Shown: piece by piece, positions 33,805 to 43,019 of the stretch | Position numbering within the stretch: position 1 is the stretch's first letter | Layout of the letters: every line of letters starts with the position of its first letter | From: Setophaga petechia | Taxonomy: Eukaryota > Chordata > Aves > Passeriformes > Parulidae | Assembly: GCA_024362935.1 (NCBI GenBank) | Contig: JANCRA010000010.1 | Location: forward strand, 3,588,501-3,652,500 | Direction: 5' to 3' | Length of the DNA: 64,000 nucleotides | Program-made: the position numbers and the translations under genes | The notes under the pieces: generated by a model | The model's database searches: none | Told to the model about the DNA's origin: nothing | Seen by the model: the letters and a program-made list of their open reading frames with translations, nothing else

Positions 33805-35755
33805 ATCCCAGTTTATGCTGCCCTGAGAGTGTCATCAGCCAACTCTTTGATGCATTTCCTCCAATATATTTGTGTCAACATTTGAATCTGTTTCAGCTTT
33901 CCGTGCTGTGATTTCCCAGCTGTGCAGCGTGTGCTGCTCCTGGGTGGGTTGGTTTGGTTGTGATCTCTGGTTTTGAGTGCAGTGACTGCAGGCAGGCTCA
34001 TCCTCATGGTCCCCATGCCCCCCTCAGTGTGTGCCCTGCCAGCAATCAAACTTCCAGCTGGGAAATAAGGAGAACATGGCTGAGGCTGCCTCACTAAAGC
34101 AGTGAACATCTATCAAATGAACTGCAGCAAAGTGACAGAAAGAGTCCCTGCAAGGCCAGGGAAGTGATGTCACAGGAGCCTGTGGCAGCAGGCTCATACT
34201 GAGGGGAGCTGATGCCTTTACCCCCACACCAACAAATGGATCTGTCCTCTGGGAAGGGAGCAGCATTCCCAACAAAGGGGGCAGGGATTGTTCCCATCCC
34301 TGGAAATGCCCCCCACGTGCTGCAGGGTCTGTGAGTGCAGTTACCAACCTGCAGCAGGAGAGCAGGTACAAACTGCAGGCATTTGAACAGACACCACTTG
34401 TCTGGGGTTTATTTTTAATGAATGTATGGGGTGTGCAGTGATTGTTCATTTTTAACCAAAATTCTTGTCTCTGGCTTTTTTTTTTTGGTTTTTTTTCCTG
34501 TGCATCTGTGAGGCACAGCCAGTGCTGAGGGCTGCTGCCCCTCCTCAGCCACTGCTCTGAGGGTTGGCAGCTCCTTCCCTGCAGTGGGGGATGTTTGATC
34601 CCATCTCAGGGGCTGCAGCAGCACCAGTGCCCCTCTCTGCAGAGCAAGGGGCAAAGGGACCTCCAGCAGCACAGCTCCAGCCTGGTGTGGAGCTGCCCTC
34701 AGCCACAGCCACTCACTCACTGCTGTTCTGCCTCTAAAACAGCCAGGATGAAAATTAAAATATATACAGGGAACATATTTCTCTATTTCCCAGATCTTCA
34801 CAGGGCCCAGCTGAGCTTTGTTTCAGTCCCCAGCAGTTTCCCCTCTTTGCAGATGAGCTGGAAGGTTCAGCTACAGGATTCATCTCTGCTTCCACAGACA
34901 GCAGCAATGAAATCATCTGCCTTGATGTTCTTGCATATCTCCATTGCTGTGCTGAATTATTGCCAGCAATGTGGCTAAAGCTGCTATCTGTCCTCCAATT
35001 CCCAGCCCTCTGTGCTGTGATTTCTTACCTCTTACCTGGGTGTTATTCTAAAGGTGATTGAAATGGCACTGTGGGTGTCAGCACATAGGTGCTATCTTCA
35101 GCTCTGTTTTGGCAGTCAGTAGTCCAGAATGAAAAAAAAAATATTTTAATTTATCTTAAGAAATTAAATCCTGAGAGATGATGGTGAAAAAATCACAGTG
35201 AAAATGAATTGTTCAGGAGTGATTTCATTTTGACCCCTATAACTCTCAGAGGCCACAGTTGTTGCACCCAGCAGGTAACATTTGCTTGACTTTATCTGCT
35301 TTTATTAATATGCTGATGGAGGGAAGGTTTCTGAATTCATGAAGTTCCAAGACCTTTTGCAGTTGTATTTATGGGCTGGAGAACCATCCTGGCCAGGACA
35401 GCTCCATTTCACCTCCAGGGTGTTAAATCCATCCCAGTCTGGGTAACCCCAGCCCTGCAGTGCTGAGCTGGACAGGCTGGGCTGGAGGGTTTGCTCTGGG
35501 CTGCAGGGCCAAGGCAGGGTCTGAGCACGGTGCCATGGCCTGGACTGAGCCTTCCCAAGGGAACAAAGGAAACCAGGGATTGCTGGAATGGCTCACTCAG
35601 CCATGGTGGCCCTGCAGATGCCTTGGCCCTCAGCAGGGCTGGCCCAGAACCTGCTCTGGAGGAGCTGGGAATTGTGTCCGTAGGCTGTGCTAACGTGTGA
35701 AACACACAGGCTGTGTGAAATGCACTGTGTGCACGGGGCTGGGATGGGGATTTTG
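33805..35755. other. Unique sequence, no gene recognised
   Basis: Contains two adjacent T runs at about 34477-34497, read as A runs on the minus strand. No exon or element was recognised. Confidence 0.5.
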
Positions 35756-35762
35756 GTCAGTG

Positions 35763-36157
35763 GCCCATCCCAAACCTGGCCCATCCCAAACCTGCCATGT
35801 CCCAAACCTGGCCCATCCCAAACCTGGCCCATCCCAAACCTGCCCCATCCCAAACCTGGCCCATCCCAAACCTGGCCCATCCCAAACCTGCCATGTCCCA
35901 AACCTGCCATATCCCAAACCTGGCATATCCCAAACCTGGCATATCCCAAACCTGGCCTATCCCAAACCTGGCCCATCCCAAACCTGCCATATCCCAAACC
36001 TGGCATATCCCAAACCTGGCATATCCCAAACCTGGCCTATCCCAAACCTGGCCCATCCCAAACCTGCCATATCCCAAACCTGGCCCACCCCAAACCTGGC
36101 CCATCCCAAACCTGCCATATCCCAAACCTGGCCCATCCCAAACCTGGCCCATCCCAC
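35763..36157. repeat. 16-bp minisatellite, about 24 copies
   Basis: About 24 tandem units share the core CCCAAACCTG with a variable spacer: GCCCAT, CCATGT, CCATAT, GCATAT, GCCTAT or GCCCAC. Variants are ordered in blocks. For example, the sub-array ccatat-gcatat-gcatat-gcctat-gcccat occurs twice (near 35908-35980 and 35988-36060), suggesting higher-order duplication of about 80 bp. Because 16 is 3n+1, every frame is stop-free, giving overlapping frames of 78-186 codons on both strands. The minus strand carries repeated GGGATGGG, which may support G-quadruplexes. Confidence 0.95.
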
Positions 36158-36159
36158 AG

Positions 36160-37940
36160 CCCTGGAGGGCAGGCACAGGATGGCAGCTGTGAGCAGGGGC
36201 AGCCCAGGGGCAGGAAGGAAGCACAGTTCAGACTGATGCCCTTTTAGCTGCAATTTGCAATCTGCAGCCAGTCAAGGCAAAGCTTCCTGACACTTTTATC
36301 TTGTCTGTGGGCCTGCTTTAGGACAAGGGTAATTCTGATAAATGCTGGTTAGGGTTTCCCTGACTTTCCAGGAGTGAAGAAAAGTGATGTCAGAATTGCA
36401 TGGTGTTGAGCTTTGTCTGCTTTGCCTTTGAGGGAGAACTCCCCTGAGAAGGTGCTGGGCTTTTAGCTGATGTAGGAGGTGCAAATGATGCTGTTTAAAA
36501 GCAAAGCAGCCACCCCAGTGTCACTGCACAACTTCTGTCAGGATTTCTGCACACACTGCCCTTCCTGGGACCAGAGCCCTTTTGGACTCCTCAACCCTGC
36601 CTGGCTTTCCCGTGCCCCTGTGCCTCATCCCAGGTGCCTGAGCTCCACACTGGGACCTTTTCTGCCTCTGAAGGTCAAAATCCTCGTGGTGACATCACAG
36701 CTGATGTGCTTCCAATCGGGCTGAGCCCACGGAGCCACCGCGAGGTCCCAGGGTGCAAACATGAGGAGAAGTGAATCAGCTCTTATGAAACAATGACCTC
36801 CTCCAGCTCCCAAACAGCCTCAGCAGTGCAGCAAAAATAACAGCGAGGAACCAAGCTGTTCCCAGAGTGGAACAGGATCAGGTTTGCAGCTCGGGGCTCT
36901 GGGGGAGGAGGAGGATGGATGCCTTCCTCCAGCCAGCCCAGCCAGCTCAGTGCTCACCCTCTCTCCAGCTCCAGCTGCAGCCTTGATACTCTTGGGTTTT
37001 ATTCTAATTATTGCAGCAGTGATAGAACTTGTTCTTACCAATATGGATTTCAATAACATTTTGCACTTATTCAGCATCTTTGCATTGAAAATCTCAGAAG
37101 TGCTGAACAGAAGGCAGTGGAAATCATCTCCAGTTTTTCCTCAGGGGAAGCTGAAGCAGGCTGCTAAGGACCTCTGGTGTGGATTGATAGTTCTCTGATT
37201 TTGGAGAGGCAGCACATTCAGATTTTTTAGGGTTTTTTTGCTGTTCTTTCCCCCTCTCTTTACTGGAAAGCTGTTCCAGGAGGATGCAGGAGGTGCCTCA
37301 GTCACTGGGAAGATGTCTGAGATTTTGGGCTGCTGTGTTTTGACCTTGAAGCTCTCCCCTGAAGGGAGAGCTGTGTGCTCTCAGTGACAGATTGCATGGC
37401 CAGGATGAGGAAGATGGTCCCAGATCCCCTCTCTGGAGGGGGCTCCCATCCAGCAGGACTCACACAGGACAGGTCCTGCCTGCACTGGAGCCTTGGGCTC
37501 GTGCCAGAGCAGCACCTGAGGAGGATGAGGAGACAGGAGCCCAGCACACAGAGCTGCTCCTGTAACTTTTGTGTTTCTGGGCTTTCCTTCCCAGCTGAAT
37601 TCCCTCCCTCCTGGTTCTGTGGGGTCACATTCCCGTGGCCATGGCCCTGCAGGGAGCCCACCTGATGGCCAAGGCTGTGTCCCATGCTCATCTCAGCTCC
37701 AGGCCCTTGGAAAACCACATTTCTCCTACCATGGCATGACATTTCTCCTTAAAGAGATTAAAAACCCCCCTGTATCTCCTAAAGCACCCACTCCATGTGC
37801 CCCTGCAGAGGAGAGCTGAGAGCTCAGGGTGATGGGGTGTGGGAAGGAGCATCCCTGGGACAGCAAACTGGAGAGATGTCCTGTGCCTCAGGAGGGACCA
37901 GGACAACAATTAGGGAAGGAGAGGGAGCAGGCAGCAGATG
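36160..37940. other. Unique sequence, no gene recognised
   Basis: GC-moderate with AT-rich intervals at 37000-37060 and 37200-37250. The frames of 104 and 146 codons have no recognisable domain. Confidence 0.5.
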
Positions 37941-37945
37941 ACCCA

Positions 37946-38008
37946 GGGGGGTTTGGGACTGGGTTTGGGACTGGGTTTGGGACTGGTTTGGGACTGGTTT
38001 GGGACTGG
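37946..38008 (+). repeat. GGGTTTGGGACT repeat, G-quadruplex-prone
   Basis: A 12-bp unit GGGTTTGGGACT is repeated, then shortens by one base to GGTTTGGGACT. G-runs of three or more occur at 37946, 37955, 37961, 37967, 37973 and 37979, separated by exactly three bases (TTT or ACT, alternating). This fits a parallel G-quadruplex. It is not telomeric repeat, because the unit is not TTAGGG. Confidence 0.9.
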
Positions 38009-38014
38009 CAGGCT

Positions 38015-39175
38015 GGTGCAGCCCCTGGTCACCAGGGGAGGGTTTGTCACAAGGAGAAGACCTCATCTGTCAGTCCTGAGTCACATTTCTGCCGAGCTTC
38101 CCAACCCTTGGAAGAGCTTCCAGTGCCTTGCAGTGACTCTGAAAGTCACCATTAGTGATGCCAGCCCAGAAAACGAACAGAGCTGAATGAAATGCAGTGA
38201 TTTTATCATCAGAGAAGTAAGAACTGAAGCAGTTCACAGAAACCCTTTATCAGATTTGAGAAAAGGGCTGTAAGAGCCTCGGGCTCTGAGTGCAGCCCAG
38301 CTGAACTCGTGGTATTTCTGTCCCAGACAGGGACAGGGCACTTCCCTACCCCTGGCTAAAGGCAGTCAGTAGGATGCTGCATCATCCCACAGATGCTGCA
38401 CAGATGTCTGACAGGTAGGAGAGGCTCATGTAGTCCTTCAGATGCTGTTTCTGTGGATTTTACTCCTAATATCAAGCTCCTGACCCGCCACCCCATTTGC
38501 AAAACTCCAGAGAAGTAGTGGAGAAATTATTGTTCAAAAAATTTCCTTTTCAAGGGATTTCTCTGCAAAAGTGGAAAAGATCTGGCAGTTGTTTGGACAG
38601 ACCTTGGTTTACTGTTTTCTCTACATGTGTGTGGTTTGCTGCTGTTTGAACCATGACAACTGGTGAGCATCACTGGAAGAGTCTGTGCTGAGACTGTGCT
38701 AAAGAGCACATGTGAAAACTTCACTCAAGTTTGACCAGAAACAGCAAAAACAGAGTTATTTTTTTATGTAATCCATGATTTTAAACCCTAAATTTCTTTG
38801 GGCTGCCCTGCACCCAGAAACACCTGGGTGTGCCCTGGGGATGAGCACTGAAATGCCCCAGTAGCACAAGCACAGGAGGGCATTTCAGTGGTACAGGAGA
38901 TGGCTCTGCAGGAGAGGACAGGTGGGGTAAAATTGTTTTCTCTGGGGGGAGAAGAAGCCTGACCCACACCTTTTTTAGAGGTTTCCGGTCTGGGGGAGCC
39001 TGGGGGTCTGACAGGGAGGAGGGTGGGCGCCTTCCTCAGTGAGCCCAGCCCAGCCCTGCCAGTGCCCAAGGCAGGGGCACGTTCGGGGAGCTCGGAGGGG
39101 CTGGTACATTCCTGCCTGCTCCAGCGGGGTTTAGGAGGACAATCCAGAGGAAAAATAATCATTAACAAAATTACA
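38015..39175. other. Unique sequence left of the CpG island
   Basis: No exon or element was recognised. The minus-strand 250-codon frame (38788-39540) extends from here into the CpG island. It is explained by the island's low frequency of stop codons. Confidence 0.5.
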
Positions 39176-39289
39176 GTCAGAAGACAAAACACTTTCCGCT
39201 TGGGCGTGAAAGTTACGCTACGGCATTCTGCCTCTTCTGCATCGCCGGTATTGTTGCAAAGCCTGAGCCGCGAGTTGCTAATAATAATA

Positions 39290-39303
39290 CCAATAATACC
39301 AAT
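39290..39303 (+). promoter_or_regulatory. Paired CCAAT boxes
   Basis: CCAAT occurs at 39290-39294 and 39299-39303, nine bases apart and about 310-320 bp before the ATG at 39611. The NF-Y complex binds this motif. Both copies sit on the plus strand at the left edge of the CpG-dense core. Confidence 0.45.
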
Positions 39304-39610
39304 AGTACCTATACCGCTAGCAGCGCTCCATTTTGGGCTGAGCAGCGCGGGCGGCTCGCGGTCCCTGGCGCGGCGCTCGGGGCTGCGGAGGCACCGCTCG
39401 GCAGCGCTGCAGGGCTGGCGGGGCGCTGACCTTGCAGCGAGTGCGGCTGTGCCCGCACAGCTGCTCGGGCTGGGCCGGCCCCGCGCACCATGCGCGGCAA
39501 ATGCGCCGAGCTGCACAGGAGCCCGGCCAGCCCCGGGCACATCCCGGTGCGCATCCCCCGCGCAGGGAACCGAGGCAGCCGCACCTGCTCGGGGAGCTCA
39601 GCCCGGAACA

Positions 39611-39622
39611 ATGAAGTCGGAG
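39611..39622 (+). CDS. Probable start of a coding exon (MKSE|), gene unidentified
   Basis: The ATG at 39611 has A at -3 and A at +4 (ACAATGA), a good initiation context. After four codons (Met-Lys-Ser-Glu) the sequence reads GAG|GTAGGTGA, a consensus 5' splice site in phase 0. Everything upstream in the CpG island would be 5' untranslated. An upstream ATG at 39490, also with A at -3, opens a different frame that crosses the donor. It could be a regulatory upstream frame, or the true start of a 44-codon exon end. Four residues are too few to name the gene. No exon 2 was recognised in the remaining 24 kb, so the first intron may be long. CpG island and donor are seen directly; the gene is inferred. 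Confidence 0.35.
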
Positions 39623-39784
39623 GTAGGTGAATGATGCAGTGCAGAAGTTGCTGCAGCGGGAGCTTCGCTACGGGGATGATTTCATGTGTCGGGCTGGCGG
39701 CGGGGGGAAATGGGAATAAATTCTGGTTCTGCATGTATCGGGCTGGGGGAGGCGAGCCCGGGCGTTCCGGGTGCAGCAGATGAC

Positions 39785-42000
39785 ATTTTCTAATTATACA
39801 GCTTTCTGTTATGCCTGAAGTAGTCATGTACGAAGGTTTTGCTTCCCCGGCAAGGACAGAAAGCCAGGCTTTACAAGGCAGAGCTACTCATTGAACTTGC
39901 TGGAATTAACGGAATGTCGTGTTTCATCCCTATAAATGCGTATCAAGTTCTCAGCAGAAAAATAAGGGTGTTAATCATCGCAGCTGATGTGCTGTGTTAT
40001 GTAGATCGCTGGCATTGATTCCAGGCTGGAGGTTCGGGTTTCTTATTTGCATTTAGTCAATCGAGCCCGTGCCCACCCTGAATCCCTTCGGGTGAATTTC
40101 TGTTGATTTTGTTGCTGGATGTATTTATACTTCTTTGTGTATCTGCCTCTAAATAAATCATCAGGACAATAAACAATCCTACAGCAGAGGGAGCAGAATG
40201 TTTCGGTTCCATCGCTGCAATCCATGCAGTTGGGGAAGGAGGGGTTTATGCAAACCATGAGTGTGGTTCAGGTGGATTAAATCGATCTCCTGGCCGTGCT
40301 GTCCATGGGAAGGTGCAGATCCGTGGGACAGACATGAGAATGGATTCTCATCAGGGTTCCCCGAGCACAGCCCTGGCACTGTCCATAGGTGCTCTGTCCT
40401 TATGTAAGGGCTGGGATTTAGGGGGCTTCGTTTATTTTTTATAGCTCTTATTGAACATAATGCATTTCTTGGGCTTAATGCATTTTTGCAACGATTTTTC
40501 TAATTCCTGTCAGAGTCATTGGGTTTAAGAGATATTAGATTAGTGATAGTAGATGAATATATCTTTATTTTAATGAGGTACCAGTTAGGTGGGACTGCTC
40601 TGGGCTGCCCCTGTTCCCTAAAACACGGAATGGCAGGAACAGGGCAGCAGGAATCCGAGCTCAGCACCGGGCAGGAAGTTCCAAATTCCCGTCTAAAAAC
40701 CCAAGGTCTGGAGGAGCTGCTCGTCAGAAAGTCATGGGATCAGAGCTGATGCTGTCAGGCTTTGCACAGCAGTTTGACTGGGACATGGTGATCCTGTGGA
40801 GCTTTTAATTGTCACATGCAGCTGGAAGTAAAGGGATGAAAAACCCCCTGAAGTCATGAGCTGAGTTAAAATTCACAGAGTGCTGTTTTCTGGGGATCTT
40901 CAGGGGCAGAATGGGAAATGCCCTGGCCTGTCATAGGCTGGCACACATGGAGCAGTTTCTGTGCTGTGGGGCAGGGCTGGGTACGAGCCCTGGGAGTTTG
41001 GAGCTGAGTTCTGAGTTCTGTGCACGGTGAGGGTTCATGGGCACAGGTCTGGGCTGGGATGGCAGTGCCATGGAGTTCTGGGCTGTCTTTGGGCAGACTG
41101 GGAGGTGCCTGGTGGCTGAAAGGCTGTTTGGGCTGAGGCTCTGGGAGAAGGTCACAGGGACATCAGGTCTGAACTCTCCCCTGCTCCTGTGTTTTCCCAG
41201 GCCTTGGGCAGCCCAGGAATGTGGGCACTGCTCTTCTCCTGAGCCAGGGCAGGACTTTGGCAAGTGCCTGCCAGGGTCTGTGCTGGGTTCCTCAGGGACT
41301 GGTCACTCACGTCATCCGTGTGCAGCACCCAGGGGTCCACCAGCAAGAGAGAAACTCTGCTTTGTGCTTTTTTAAGTGCTTGAGGAAGAGAAAAATACTG
41401 CTTAATACCACTAAAAATGACCTTTTTTCTCCCACTAAACTATAATTTGGTTTAAAACACAGTACCATTTGAAAGCAATAATCTAGGGGTTTTTTTCTAA
41501 TATTTTTTAAAATAAATAAGTTAAAACAAGAGGCTTTGTCAGTTAAATGGCACTAAAAGATACTGCAGCCTTAGGAAGAACTGAGGTCTTGAATTTATAA
41601 ATGCATATCGTTAGAATTGCAGTATTTGTGCTTGTATTTATATACCTGATCAGGCATTTGAAGATCCAGAGCATGTTTTTGGCTTTTCTGTAACCTGGAC
41701 AGTAAAGACTGTGCATGCTGGGTGTGAAAGTTTGGTACTCCATACACAAATTGAGGGGGAAATTGGGGGGCCCTCAGGATCTTCTAGCTGAAAATGGTGA
41801 ATTTGTGGAGGGCAGGGACTCGAGGCAGGTCCCACTCCCAGCCAAGCCAGGTCCTGCAGGAGCTCTGGGAAAAGGGAACAGCCCAGGGGCAGCCCAGCCC
41901 CAGCCCCAGCCCTGTCTGCAGAGCCTGCCCAGGCTGGGCAAGGGCACACGGGGCAGTGCCAGCAGCCAGGGCAGCCCTGCAGGGTCTGGGCAGCCCAGCT
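39785..42000. other. Unique sequence right of the CpG island
   Basis: Probably first-intron sequence if the CpG-island gene is real. I see no exon or mobile element. AT-rich intervals occur at 40430-40580 and 41400-41660. Confidence 0.45.
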
Positions 42001-42006
42001 GGGCCT

Positions 42007-42494
42007 GGTGTGTGTGACACTGGTGTGTGTGTGTGTGTGTGTGTGTGTGTGACACTGGTGTGTGTGTGACACCAGAGCTCTGTGTGTGTGTGTGAGATAC
42101 CAGAGCTGGGCCTGGTGTGTGTGACACTGATGTGTGTGTGTGTGTGTGTGTGTGTCTATGTGTGTGTGTGTGAGATACCAGAGCTGGGCCTGGTGTGTGT
42201 GACACTGATGTGTGTGTGTGTGTGTGTGATACCAGAGCTGAGTCTGGTGTGTGTGTGTGTGAGATACCAGAGCTGGGCCTGGTGTGTGTGACACTGATGT
42301 GTGTGTGTGTGTGTGTGATACCAGAGCTGAGTCTGGTGTGTGTGTGTGTGAGATATCAGAGCTGGGCCTGGTGTGTGTGACACTGATGTGTGTGTGACAC
42401 CAGAGCTCTCTGTGTGTGTGTGAGATACCAGAGCTGGGCCTGGTGTGGCTGGGTGGGTGTGTGACACCAGGACATGGCTGTGCCTGGTGTGTGT

Positions 42495-42542
<48 letters not shown>

Positions 42543-42905
42543 CACCAGAGCTGGGCACCCTGGGCATGGCTGTGCCTGGTGTTTGTGTGTGTGTGTGTGT
42601 GTGTGTGTCTGTCTGTCTGTCTGTGTGACACCAGAGCTGGGCACCCTGGGCAAGGCTGTGCCTGGTGTTTGTGTGAGTGTGTGTCTGTGTGTCTGTCTGT
42701 CTGTCTGTCTGTCTGTGTGACACCAGAGCTGGGCACCCTGGGCAGGCTGGGGCTGGTGTGTCTGTCTCTGTGTGAGTGTATGTGTGACACCAGGGCATGG
42801 CTGTGCCTGGTGTGTTTGTGTTTGTCTGTGTGTGTGGCTGTGTCTGTCTGTCTGTCTGTGTGAGTTTGTGACACCAGAGCTGGGCACCCTGGCCAGGCTG
42901 GGGCT
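42007..42905. repeat. TG-rich compound minisatellite
   Basis: About 900 bp of long (TG)n runs are punctuated about a dozen times by an 'acaccagagctgggc' or 'ataccagagctgggcctggt' module. Later units add 'accctgggcatggctgtgcc' and (TCTG)n runs. The longest pure TG run is near 42500-42541. Units grow from about 50 bp on the left to about 90 bp on the right. The alternating purine-pyrimidine runs favour Z-DNA and replication slippage. The 535-codon minus frame and six other long frames here contain only His/Thr-rich or Cys/Val-rich repeats and are not genes. Confidence 0.95.
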
Positions 42906-42972
42906 GCTCAGCATCCCGGGGTGCTGCTGCTGGCACCAAGGAGGCCCTGCTGGGCACTGCAGGGAGGGGAGG

Positions 42973-43013
42973 GCTGTTCCTGGCTGTTCCTGGCTGTTCC
43001 TGGCTGTTCCTGG
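42973..43013. repeat. 10-bp tandem repeat (CTGTTCCTGG)4
   Basis: Four consecutive copies of CTGTTCCTGG directly follow the TG-rich minisatellite region, separated by about 70 bp of unique sequence. The minus-strand reading is a repeated QEQPG-type peptide. Confidence 0.92.
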
Positions 43014-43019
43014 TGCCCA

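Larger units (their letters stand above)
39180..39780 (+). promoter_or_regulatory. CpG island, probable promoter
   Basis: By hand count about 40 CpG dinucleotides fall within 39301-39660, where other stretches of this length here usually carry only a few. Two CCAAT boxes (39290-39294 and 39299-39303) lie in a curious run 'taataataataccaataata', and no clear TATA box is seen. CpG islands with CCAAT boxes and no TATA typically mark broad promoters of housekeeping or developmental genes. A rightward direction is favoured because an ATG followed by a splice donor lies at its right part. Bidirectional activity cannot be excluded. Confidence 0.7.

Noticed and set aside
35593..36253. 186-, 179-, 155- and 137-codon frames
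   Set aside because: They are products of the stop-free 16-bp array in every register.
37946..38008. Interstitial telomeric repeat
   Set aside because: The unit is GGGTTTGGGACT, with no TTAGGG run.
38788..39540. 250-codon minus frame over the CpG island
   Set aside because: GC-rich island DNA is depleted in stop codons. The frame has no splice or initiation support and no recognisable domain.
39611..39622. Naming the CpG-island gene from its first four residues (MKSE)
   Set aside because: Several unrelated proteins begin this way, including OSER1 and the short EVI1 form of MECOM. In EVI1, as I recall it, these residues lie inside a longer exon, which does not fit a donor here, and no further exon supports either name.
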